Below are positions 24,610 through 34,736 of a DNA stretch of 64,000 bases, in pieces; positions within the stretch are counted from its first letter, which is position 1; each line of letters starts with the position of its first letter. A model generated the notes under the pieces. It had not been told where the DNA came from. It did not search any database and saw only the letters and a list, made by a program, of their open reading frames with translations. Source of the stretch: Symbiodinium kawagutii. Taxonomy: Eukaryota > Sar > Dinophyceae > Suessiales > Symbiodiniaceae. A program made the translations under genes and the position numbers. The stretch spans positions 152,088 through 216,087 of the forward strand of contig VSDK01028676.1 of NCBI GenBank assembly GCA_009767595.1. Direction: 5' to 3'.

Positions 24610-24705
24610 GACCATTAATTGATAACTATTGATCATAATTATGATCATTATGGATCATTAATTGATAACTATTGATCATAATTATGATCCATTAATGATC
24701 ATCTA
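24610..24705. repeat. Tandem AT-rich duplication with palindromic units
   Basis: ATTAATTGATAACTATTGATCA followed by TAATTATGATC occurs twice in a row. Each unit contains the palindrome TGATCATAATTATGATCA. Confidence 0.85.
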
Positions 24706-24709
24706 CTGG

Positions 24710-26690
24710 TAATTGGTGGTAGCCAAGAGATCAATGGTGACAAATGTGGGAGTTGATCATTGGTAATCTATCTTTCACTTAATCATTTGCAATCACCAAT
24801 GATCATCCCTTAGATTGAAAATAATTGTAATGATCATCATTTGTAAATAACTATATAAATTTAAGTTAATCAATTGGTAATTTGACATTTGATAACAAAA
24901 TTAATCAATATTGGTTGATTCAAGTTAATTGATTGGTTAACTAAATTCATCTAACAAATCAACCATGGCTCTTTGGTAAATCACCAGCTCGGCGCTGGAA
25001 GGCTCGTCATCACTCTCCGGGGGTTGATGACCCCTGACACTGTGTAAGTATTGTCAAAGATTCTTCCGTTCTGACGATTTCTGACATACAAACTGACAGT
25101 TGCTCCCACACGTATGGTCATATGGTCATATCTGTTTTGACAGTGGCATATGTTCTGAGTTCCGATGGATGTATGAGATCCGGGTTCACGGTACAAAAAA
25201 ACATCATGACATCACAACCCGCGACGCCCACGGAGGCTGCCAAAATGACAACGAGAAGGACAGAAGAAGAGCAAGAAATAAAGTGACAGCGTGCAGCATC
25301 TGACATGAAATCTAAAACCCTGGCGTGCCAATGGCATTACAATAGAGTCGTCATGTGAGCCCGCTTGAACCCCATGTTGAAGTGGATGGAATCAAGCGGG
25401 TGTCAATTGTGGTTCAGTAATGAGCTAGAGAGAAAGCAACACACCACTGCGAGCCAAAGTCCAAAGAATTAAGTGCGTTAGTAAACCTCTCCTTGATGCA
25501 AAGAACAAAGAGATGCCAACAAGCCGCCAATAGATCCATTCAGCTAGGGGCGGGGCAATGGTAAGTGTTGGTAATGTAGCTGCCTTGATCAATAATGTCA
25601 AACCATGATGCAAAAACGATCGTATTAGCTGTGGAGCATTTGCATAGGTTGCCCTTACACCCCACAAGCCGTTCATACAACAAATCATCACCTACAGCAT
25701 ACAACAGCCCAGGTTACTGCTACTTGCGTTCTTCTTCACTGGCTGAGTGATACACAGTCATTTGCTGCTGCACATGTAAACCAAGCTCAGAAGTTCATAC
25801 TGTAACTCCTTCCTTCATTGCTAGTTGTAAGCGTTCATCATGTTAGCCAAAACAGCTCATGCACTTTTAACAGTCAACTGTGCTTATTAAGCTTATTAGT
25901 TGATGATGTCATCAGAGAAGAATCCTTGATGGTTGCACCATGCTACACCCCTGGGTGACCATGGGTACAGCCATGAACCATGATTGATCGTGGCCTTTCA
26001 GCATCACAACAGTGCCGGAGCTTCGGACCCTGAGCTCCCCTGCTTCATGGCGGGTCGCTCCTCCCGAGTCGCGGGGGGTCACTGGGTCACTGTTGCCGTC
26101 TGCAGTGCATCTGATTTGCTGTGAAAGATTGAAAACACTAGGACTGATCAGCTTTTTATTGTCAGAACTCCCATGGAAATGGGCATGTTTCAACTTAGTT
26201 GATTACAAACTGCACAATGCAGAAATTTGATGCTTCAGAATCAACTTCCATATGATCGTGGCCAGCATCAAAAGATATGAGGCCGAAAGGAACACCCTGC
26301 CACCATACAAAATCATAAAAACTTCTTCGACGTTTGAATGCGCATCGGTGGAACACTGGAACACTCTGAAACTTTCGAGAAATCCCCACGTTTGCACATG
26401 ATCTTGCTCTATACGCTGCCGCCATAACGCCTTGAACCGTGTGCCAGTGGTGCGAGGACACAAGCTGCAATGCTCACCTTCTTGACACAATACGGTTATA
26501 AGTACAAGGGAAACCCCCTGAAACTGTTAAAAACCTGCCTACATAACTATACATATTGAGGCTGGAAATCAACTTTCCGATCCATTCAGGGGATTCTAAT
26601 CGCGATGAAATGTTGCATCCAATCTGCAGGATCCAAATGAAACGGGTTCAAAAGTCTCTACGGTTTGAAATGATCGAAGAATACAAAACC
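24710..26690. other. Mostly non-coding stretch
   Basis: Possible exon pieces at 24985-25060 (minus, PESDDEPSSAEL) and 26010-26105 (minus, PVTPRDSGGATRHEAGEL). The frame at 26203-26490 (minus, 95 codons) is not convincing. The remainder is unique AT-rich DNA. Confidence 0.4.
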
Positions 26691-26693
26691 AAC

Positions 26694-26791
26694 CTGGTTG
26701 GTGGTTTCAATCCCTATGAAAAATATTAGTCAACCAACCAATTGTGAATAACTACTAGGGAAATTAAAAAATGTTTGAAACCACCAACCAG
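26694..26791. mobile_element. Inverted-repeat element, family M2 (98 bp)
   Basis: Nearly identical to the copy at 8309 through its whole length. The 4-bp flanking repeat is CAAC. Confidence 0.82.
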
Positions 26792-27012
26792 CAACGGAAT
26801 GGTGCTACTTGTTCGATACACCACTCCTGGTACCTCCAAGCCTCTCCTGAAGGGGATAGCATTGGATACGCCATTCACAAACATTCAGCATCCATGAACG
26901 TGTGTAAGGTTGTAGTATGAACAATACTTTTGAAGCATATCACATATAGTGCAGTATGCCCTTCTTAGATCAAGAGCATATTGACCTTTCAACTCTTGAT
27001 ACTTGGCTCAAC

Positions 27013-27112
27013 ATTGTGGTTTCTCAAAATATGGGACCCAAGAAATGGGTGGTTTGTCCAAAAAATGATGATTAATGAATCATATGGGAAGTCCCCCATG
27101 TTGAGAAACACC
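27013..27112. mobile_element. Inverted-repeat element, family M1
   Basis: TTGTGGTTTCTCAAAATATGGGA at the left and TCCCCCATGTTGAGAAACACCC at the right. Confidence 0.68.
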
Positions 27113-27465
27113 CATATAGCCCTTCTAATTGGCTGATCTGTGTGTAACAATGGAGGCATATTTAGGCGTCTAAGCACCCCTGGCGATTACTGCACCACAA
27201 CCATGGGTTATACCGTAACAATCATGGGTAGTTATATCATCGCCATCAGTTCTAGCAGCATAAACATGGATTACAGCACCATAGCCATTAGTTATCATTT
27301 GTTTCAATCGCAAAACCATGCATGAATCATGGATTCTAACATCATGAGCATCCGGTTATCCTATCACAACCCTTGCTTATCACCACCATCACTGGTGCCC
27401 CATTGCCCGATTGCCCACCAGTGAGTTACCCCAATGCCAGCTCTTTGTACACAACCAGCGTCGTG

Positions 27466-27480
27466 NNNNNNNNNNNNNNN
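27466..27480. other. Assembly gap (15 N)
   Basis: N run next to a C homopolymer. The sequence on both sides is unrelated to known features. Confidence 0.99.
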
Positions 27481-28188
27481 CAGACCCCCCCCCCGCAACG
27501 GCAGTTGGTGAGACTCCAGTGGCGACACTGGTCACGCGACCGGAGTAGAATCGCCGGTGTGAAGTTCGGTGCTTGCCAGAATCGCCTAGGAAATCTAAGG
27601 GTTTGGGGTCCATGAATAGATCATTCAAGTTGAATGGGGATGGTCATGGAGAATCTCAACATTTCAAACATTCAAATACGTGCACTTAATTGCTGCATGT
27701 TGGTCAGAATCATGTGCTGTTTGATTCCTAATCAGTACTGTTTCGACTTAGTCAGCAAAAGACAAATAGGTCGCCAGTGACCATACTAAGCCAAATTCAC
27801 CGTGATACCTGGTGCTGGTCAAACAAATGGGATTCATCTTGATACTTGTCCTGCATGATTCAAAATTGTATTCTCATGAATCAAACGATCGATCTACCGC
27901 TGGTTCTTGGTATTTCTTGGTGATGTCCGCAGAAGTTAATCGCTCGGGCTTGTGGTTCACATCACAAACATGGGTGACATGCCGACTTCTAATCCTATCC
28001 AGCTCGTGGTCAACTAGATGTTAATGACAACCAGCCAACCATTGATGATAATAGCCCTAATGGTCAGAGTGACCAGTCATCTGTCATAGCAAATCCAGAA
28101 CTCCAACCCCGATCCAGTGGCTGACCGAAATTTCTGAAGGGGTCAGCTGATCAGTCGTCCACAGGTGTAGTCCACCATGAATTCAGCT

Positions 28189-28301
28189 GGGTACAGGATC
28201 AATCTTAACCAACCAATATTGAAGGATAATGACCAGCAATAATAGGGAAACTAATGGTTAATGATAGGGGAATCAGGGCTACGGGGTTTTGACCCACAGC
28301 C
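28189..28301. mobile_element. Inverted-repeat element, family M3
   Basis: The right end TTGACCCACAGCC is intact and the left end GGGTACAGGATCAA is altered. The flanking 4-bp repeat is AGCT. The interior matches the 34389 copy (TTAACCAACCAAT, GGGAAAC, TTAATGATAGGGGAA). Confidence 0.72.
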
Positions 28302-28784
28302 AGCTGAGTACAGGATCAACTTCGATAACTTCACGGAGCTTCACACAGATCCCACAGGGCCGCAGCATGAGCAAACGACCAGATCTTTGGAGCTCCATGA
28401 GGCTGATAGCAAGACTGGCTCAGCGCACCATGGCTGCCCTAGCGCATCAACGTGTGTGACTGGTTGCTGATTGGTCACCAGACCGTCACAAAACATATGC
28501 GCAAGTCAACCAACCAGCTGTTTGGTAACTAGGAAACAAATGAAATCACCAAATAGTAGTTTTGTTGAACCAACGTTGTTGGTTAGTGTTCTTTATCGTC
28601 AAACCACTTTGAATGGATATTCTACAACCATTATAATGAAAACAACCAAGCAAAGGTGATCAATAGTGGTTCCAGTTCCAAATGATTATACAGTATCATT
28701 GGTGGTACCTCCAACAATGACTTCTGGATGATCTTTCTTTAAACAGTAGTCCAAAACAATGATAAGGGCTGGGGTATAGTATTT

Positions 28785-28886
28785 GGTGGTTTCTCAAAGA
28801 GGGGTAGCCCCAAACCATCCACTTTGCTCACCATTAATGATAGTAATAAGCCAACTAATTTTGGGTCCCAAATTTAAGAAACCACC
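28785..28886. mobile_element. Inverted-repeat element, family M1
   Basis: GGTGGTTTCTCAAAGAGGGG at the left and AATTTAAGAAACCACC at the right. It is flanked by the 4-bp repeat ATTT. Confidence 0.78.
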
Positions 28887-29308
28887 ATTTGCCTAGATGA
28901 GCAAAGTTCCCACAATCATCTGCAAACCCTTCCCAGTGTACAGATTGAGTGATAGGTACTCCAATCATAGAGTCTCATAGAGATCACCACACATCACACA
29001 GTAAACACCTTCCCATCACCATTAATCTCCAGCGTACTTCAGGTCTCAACGTGTTGACTTGAAGCCTTCTACAGCTCATTTTACTACTGGGCAATCCATA
29101 CTGATAGGATGATCATCCCAGTAGGTAGTGACTAGTAGCCATGTTTATCTATCTGAAGTCTGGATCTCCTTTTCTGCTAAACAGTTTGCCAGCGCTTCAT
29201 CTCGGATCAGTCGATGGTCGTTTGCCCAGGGATGACAAGGCAAGCAGCCAAACTGCAGATTGCCGGTGAAACAGGTTGCGCCGATGTTCGGCTCATCACA
29301 TGGGGCGT

Positions 29309-29400
29309 TATCAGAATGGGGGGACCCCCAAGTCATCCAATACCAGCCATTTAATCATAAACCAACCATTATTCGGGGTTCCCTATTTTGAGAGACCTCC
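29309..29400. mobile_element. Inverted-repeat element, family M1
   Basis: Left end TATCAGAATGGGGGGACCCCC (degraded) and right end GGGGTTCCCTATTTTGAGAGACC. Confidence 0.6.
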
Positions 29401-29574
29401 ATATCGTACTTGTGTGCCTTATAACAATCATGTTGATACGATTTATGAATTGCACATAATACTTTCACTGTTTGATTGTTGTAACAGGTCTCAACATAGA
29501 ACAACAATCAACACAACCAGTGAGATTACTACATGCAATGCATGATCCACAGTGATGCATCCACGGTTCTGCAT

Positions 29575-29703
29575 GATCAACACAACTACGTGGAGCCGTC
29601 GTACCCGTGCCATCAGAGCCGGATGTGCATCAGTGGTGCGATCGGAAAATAGCGTCGTCCCTGGCGGCAGCCAGGCACCAATGCGAGGTCCCTCGGGATC
29701 CCT
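29575..29703 (-). CDS. Exon-like island, unknown protein
   Basis: The minus frame reads RDPEGPRIGAWLPPGTTLFS and DRTTDAHPALMARVRRLHVV. Good globular composition in a CpG-rich patch. No family recognised. Confidence 0.33.
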
Positions 29704-29757
29704 GACACTGTGATCGTTCTAGAAATGCTACGACCTCGAATGGATGGCTTATGAAGA

Positions 29758-30018
29758 TTAATTAATTACCAAGTCTGTTGGAATCATGAATTTACGGAAA
29801 CGACATGAAATACCCTGCCTTTGCACATGTATCGAAAATGTCTGGTCTCGGCTCAAAATGAGGACATCCTTCAGGAATTGCTGGAAGTACAATCCCATCC
29901 CGGCTAACTTAATCTTTAGTTCGGGCCCAAAACTCTGGAGCACGACCTCCACCACGGCATCAACAGCGACAACAACTGCAGCAACAAACAAATCTGATGG
30001 TTGCCTTGCATGATTCAT
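29758..30018 (-). CDS. Open frame of 86 codons, unknown protein
   Basis: Encodes AVVEVVLQSFGPELKIKLAG, MGLYFQQFLKDVLILSRDQT and SIHVQRQGISCRFRKFM. The composition is plausible but GC content is not raised. It could be a chance frame or part of the neighbouring island at 29575. Confidence 0.2.
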   Translation of the reverse strand: MNHARQPSDLFVAAVVVAVDAVVEVVLQSFGPELKIKLAGMGLYFQQFLKDVLILSRDQTFSIHVQRQGISCRFRKFMIPTDLVIN

Positions 30019-30273
30019 TCATCTATTTCAATAGAAAGTCTAGTCCAATAGATCCCCCTGAACCATGTGTGGTTTCTTGTTGCTTGATGGGAGGTCCCTA
30101 AGAACAAGCAAACATGAAAAGCCACACCCAAAAAATCACAGCAAGTACAATGTGGGCCCCAGCAGAACGGGCTATTGGGAACTGGATCCCACAAAATTGT
30201 TGGGAACGATATTGATGATTCTCCAATAATGTTGATCATCAAGCCTGATGGTATATCATTTGCATGATCAAAT

Positions 30274-30370
30274 GGTGGTGTCTCAAAATAGGGAGCCCCC
30301 AAAAATGGTCGGTCTATTTCTATAAACGGTTCATAATGGATGATTTGGGTACCCCTATTTTGAGAAACCC
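30274..30370. mobile_element. Inverted-repeat element, family M1
   Basis: GGTGGTGTCTCAAAATAGGGAGCCCCC at the left and GGGTACCCCTATTTTGAGAAACC at the right. The arms are highly complementary. Confidence 0.75.
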
Positions 30371-31346
30371 TTGAATCATCAACAATGGCTGATTCATTCA
30401 TTGAGTTCCGAAATCGGGTATGCAGTTGGCTATTGTTGAGGTTAAGGTGATTGCGCCCTAACCATGAATCATCATCTAGAGGAATTTGGATAACGCTTTA
30501 ATTTCCCACGTTAACAATGTACTTATCTAACAGTACTATTGCTATTAATTTTCTATAGTTAACAAATATATGGTTGTTATTGTTAATCGTTATCTATAGT
30601 AGAAAACAGGTGCTTGATAACAAACAGTACGTATTGTCCAAGCACTGCTTATTATCCAATTGACACCATCGCGTGAACAACATTTGATTGATGAGCAATG
30701 CTGTCCACTTGCTTGTCAGTCCATTATCACCCACAAATTGGCTGACAACAATTCATTGCAAACAGATTAATGGGACATTCGCAAGAATAAATAACTTAGT
30801 ATCTCCCTATAACTGATGATAAATCAAACTATTAACTACAGCAAAACCCATAGACTCCCCATAATTTTGAAGGCAAATGACGAGGGTAAAAGTGATGAAT
30901 GGTGGCTTATTGACTCTCCATAGTTCATATCATCATCATTTATCTTCTCATATATTATCAACCATTAACCAGCTAATGAAATCTTATACTTCATAAGAGC
31001 TTATGAACAAGTTAATGGTGGTTTATTGGTTGTAGATCAACATTTATCCACCATTAACCAGCCATAAATTTAGATCTACAACCAATACAGATCCAACAGC
31101 TGCCACCTGCTGGATCTACCTCTCATCCAACTCGTTGCTCCTCCCCAACCACTAGTGACTACCGGTGATGAATCATGGTGATGCATGCTTGTAAGTAGTA
31201 GAGAATCATGCTTGTAAGGAGTGATGTATCATGAATCATACTAGATACTACTGATACTACTGCTGGTGATGAATGCTTGTAAGATCTTATGAATCTATCC
31301 AACAACGGCACCTAAGCAACAACGGGTGATTAATGCCTCTACGAGC

Positions 31347-31520
31347 CTATGTGTACCTCAGCAACCAGCATTCATGAGCAGTAACCAGCTCTCGAGCTTG
31401 GAAGTTTCCACCTGGCACCAGTAACTTCTCCAGAGATGTGCCCCTCCCCACCTTGATCTTGTTGGGAAATCCGTGGAACTTCGAGGCCAGCGGGCGCCGT
31501 AGGCTCAATAACCCCTGGCA
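31347..31520 (-). CDS. Exon-like island, unknown protein
   Basis: The minus frame reads CQGLLSLRRPLASKFHGFPN and KIKVGRGTSLEKLLVPGGN followed by FQAREL before the composition degrades. No family recognised. Confidence 0.32.
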   Translation of the reverse strand, partial: CQGLLSLRRPLASKFHGFPNKIKVGRGTSLEKLLVPGGNFQARELVTAHECWLLRYT

Positions 31521-32242
31521 CAGCGATTGATGGAAACCGCGACGTGGGTACCTGTGGTGAACGGAACCCCTGTTATTTTTGGGACAAACATCTGGGTGTT
31601 ACTCTTGTGGTTCATGAAACAGAACGGTTCTTAGTGCAAATTGATGGGAATGATGGTCAATAATAGTGATAATGATGGTGGATGAAGGTCATTGATGGTT
31701 TATCAGGGATAATGGTGGTCACTAATACAGCTGGTCATGGTTTATACTGGATAGTCAATGATAGACATCCAATGCTTCAATGAATGATGATCACAGACTC
31801 ATCATGGTGGTTAATGATGTTTGATGATCGATAATGACAGATGGCACATGTTCGATAGTGATGGAGAATGATGGTTGAATAACGGTACAAGGATCCATAA
31901 TGGTGGTGACATAATGGGGATTGACAATGTATGGTTACTGTTGGTACTGGACATCGTGAATGATCAGTGGATGTGTTTTTTTGCCCAGCAACCATCAATG
32001 TGATGTGTTTCCAAAATGATAGTGGCTAGTTGATCGTAAATGGCAGTCAATGATGGCAGTATTGATCACCCAATAAACCAGCAGGTAACATTGCATTGCA
32101 TCACATTTGTTGCATCAGAAACAATCATTGATACGGAACTACACAAATATAATCACGTAAATGCATTAAAAAAAACATGTGTACTATCGACCTTGCACAT
32201 CCTTGCCTACAATGGCAGTCGACAAAAAGGCAGTGCACCACC

Positions 32243-32280
32243 GCAACAACAACAACAACAACAACAACAACGACAACAGT
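32243..32280. repeat. CAA microsatellite
   Basis: About ten CAA units. They read as poly-Gln or poly-Asn in the plus frames. Confidence 0.85.
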
Positions 32281-32622
32281 TGCAATCTGACCACGGCCAA
32301 ATCAAACACAGCGGCAATGACAAAAACACAGGCAACAACCACCACACAGAACAACAACAGTAACACTGGTGTCAAGTTGGCTTGTAGGCTATAACAACTA
32401 CAACCCTGCTATAACATGCTCCAACAAGAGGAAGTTACTGTCAACCACCACTTGTCAAGTGCTGTTTGGTGTTTGATGCTCCGCCTCAGCCGTTTCCAAG
32501 TCATCTGCTTCATTGAGGAAATCTATGCTGAAGGTGTTGGCCGCCATCCTTGGGATCGCAGGTTGCGCTGCATCAACAAGTAACGCTGTTCAGCCAAGAA
32601 GCAAAAATTGTGAAATTGTATA

Positions 32623-32720
32623 CTGGTTGGTGGTTTCAGCCCCTATGAAAAATATTAGTCAACCAACCATTTGTTAATGATTACGAGGGAAAATGACAAA
32701 TGTTTGAAACCACCAACTAG
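32623..32720. mobile_element. Inverted-repeat element, family M2 (98 bp)
   Basis: Third copy of the same length, with 4-bp flanking repeat TATA. One terminal base differs (ACTAG for ACCAG). Confidence 0.82.
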
Positions 32721-32889
32721 TATATTAATATTTGATAATATGGACGTGTATATAAATTGCATACATACATTTGACTCAACCATTTGCCAAATGTCGGACC
32801 AGCCTTGGTCATTACTATGTAAAGCACTACTATCATCTATGACCCTGGGTACTTCTTCCTAAGGGTACGTCTTCAAATTTGCTGTCCAA

Positions 32890-33305
32890 ATGCTGAAAAG
32901 TGCAGATTTCTCAAGAGAATTCCAAATAGTTCCAAATCATTGTGGAAAATTCTGAAACATTCTAAATCATTCCAAATTATTTAGAAACCATATCCCAAGC
33001 TTAAGAATATATTTGTTAATCGTTCAGATCTTGTTTAGATTTTCTGGAATTGTTTAGATTTGCTTGGAATGTTTTGGAATCTTTTTGCTTTTTGTTGGAA
33101 TGTTTTGGATTCTTTTTTGATTTTTTGGGCATATTTTGGAATGTTTGGATTTGTTGTAAGGTTTTGAATTGTTTTGGATTTGTTTGGAATTGTGTTTGAT
33201 TTGTTTTTTGCATTGTTTGGACTGTGTGGGGATGATTTTTGGTGGAATTATTTGGAATGATGTGGAACTATTTGGAATTGTTTGGAATGTTGCCAAAGCC
33301 ATGAA
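32890..33305. repeat. Degenerate TTTGGAATTGT-type repeat
   Basis: A long run of imperfect units around TTTGGAAT. ATTCCAAAT units come first (32915-32985), then TTTGGAATG/TTTGGATT units. The two halves are in opposite orientation, giving a weak large inverted repeat. The Lys/Asn/Gln-rich open frames across it are low-complexity artefacts. Confidence 0.7.
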
Positions 33306-33575
33306 AAAGACTGAAGATGTACCCTTCGTATGATGTACCCCCATCTCAGAGAAGATACTAGTACGAATGGCACTCCTACGCGCAAACATCCAGGTTCACT
33401 ACATTCACAATTGCATGTCATCTAAATCCAAACATGATGAAACCCAACGCAGAGCCTAGGAACCCATGACGCACATGTCGGTTTTGTTCCACCAAACACT
33501 GTGCTTGGTCATGCTGGGAGACGTCTATACGACATGGCCGCGGGCAAACCAGGATATTTACACGTCCTACCACTA

Positions 33576-33839
33576 CTAAACCACTACCACCACCACTACT
33601 CGGCCACACGAGGCTTCCCAAGGACCATGGGGACGGGGGACAGCTCCAAGCGGCAAGGCCACTCGGCCATGAACGACATCCTCTCGGTCCCAAAGCTCCT
33701 CCTGGTGTCTGGGCTGCAGCTCCGCCACGAAACGGGCGGGATCCCAGGGCAGCACCGAAGGCACTGCAGGGCCTGGAAGATACAAAGGATCCGCAGCCAG
33801 GGCCTGGGCAGCTGCAGGGAGCTACGGATGCTCGACTCT
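33576..33839 (-). CDS. Exon-like island, unknown protein
   Basis: The minus frame after a TAG (possible acceptor) reads AAAQALAADPLYLPGPAVPS, VLPWDPARFVAELQPRHQEE and LWDREDVVHGRVALPLG. It is strongly CpG-rich. Two other minus frames are also open, so the frame is not certain. Confidence 0.33.
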
Positions 33840-34030
33840 GATGGTTAACCGTTGAAGAATGGCTAGGGATAACATGTGCTAACCGATGTTGAATGGTTAA
33901 TTGATGGTAGAGATGGTGAAAAGGGATATCTTGAGGTGGGCATTGGATCTGCAATTGTGCCGTGTGAATAGGGATCTGGCTGGTTGATAGTGATGGCAGA
34001 ATGCTGATTCTTATGGTTCATGATTCGAAT

Positions 34031-34131
34031 GGGTGCTTCTCAAAATAGGGGACGCCCAAAACGGTTGGTTTTTTTGCCATTAAATGATTGATAAGGGATG
34101 ATTTGGGGGTACCCTTATTTTAAGAAACCAC
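34031..34131. mobile_element. Inverted-repeat element, family M1
   Basis: GGGTGCTTCTCAAAATAGGGGACGCCC at the left and GGGGGTACCCTTATTTTAAGAAACCAC at the right. Confidence 0.72.
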
Positions 34132-34388
34132 TTCATAGTCAATGATTCTTATGTTGAATAACCAGTGGTTGGTTGATGGTGGCTAATAGTGATGGTGTTG
34201 ATAACCAGTGCCTGTAATGAATCATGATGGGGCATGATGGTCCGTAGTCATGGCTTCATTGACGGCTGATGATAGTGACAGTGATGTCGTCCATGATGGC
34301 ATTTGGTGGCTCATATTGATAGTTCATGATCTCAGCCGATCAATACGAGTGATAAACCCTTAAGGCGCTGCTAACAGGATAAACAACT

Positions 34389-34504
34389 GGCTATGGGTCA
34401 ATATTAACCAACCAATTTCATGGGGGGTATTGACCAACAATAATAAGGGAAACAATGGTTAATGATAGGGGAACCAGGGGTACAGGGTGCACTGACCCAC
34501 AGCC
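34389..34504. mobile_element. Inverted-repeat element, family M3
   Basis: Begins GGCTATGGGTCAATA and ends CTGACCCACAGCC, with flanking 4-bp repeat AACT. It lies about 110 bp from the retrotransposon's target site. Confidence 0.8.
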
Positions 34505-34612
34505 AACTAATCAAGAATTACAAAATGGCGTTGTAATCTACTCTGGTCAACCACCATCAACAAGCAACAGTATGTAATGGTGGTTCATGTAGATATCTGT
34601 TAATTACCGATA

Positions 34613-34631
34613 TAATTACATATTACTGACT
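34613..34631. repeat. Target-site duplication, 3' side of the retrotransposon
   Basis: This 19-bp sequence is repeated perfectly at 45254-45272. Bases outside the repeat differ on both sides. It abuts the A tail of the minus-strand element, whose complement is the T run. Confidence 0.93.
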
Positions 34632-34736
34632 TTTTTGTCAATTTTGCGCTTGTCACCATGTACACTCATGGGGATGCATGAGGTCAGGTTCCCATGTTAG
34701 GTTCCGTACCCCAAGCACCGAACAATCAAATTAAAG
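34632..34736 (-). other. 3' UTR and short A tail of the retrotransposon
   Basis: About 105 nt lie between the ORF2 stop and the target-site duplication. No extensive secondary structure is obvious by eye. The element ends TGAC followed by five or six A on its own strand. Confidence 0.75.

Larger units (their letters stand above)
27114..29300. other. Mostly non-coding stretch
   Basis: Contains the 15-N gap, a CpG-rich patch at 27485-27600 open on the minus strand, a patch at 28310-28470 open on both strands, and the M3 and M1 elements listed separately. No gene recognised. Confidence 0.45.

Noticed and set aside
33016-33389. Lys/Asn/Gln-rich minus frames
   Set aside because: They come from the degenerate TTTGGAAT repeat.
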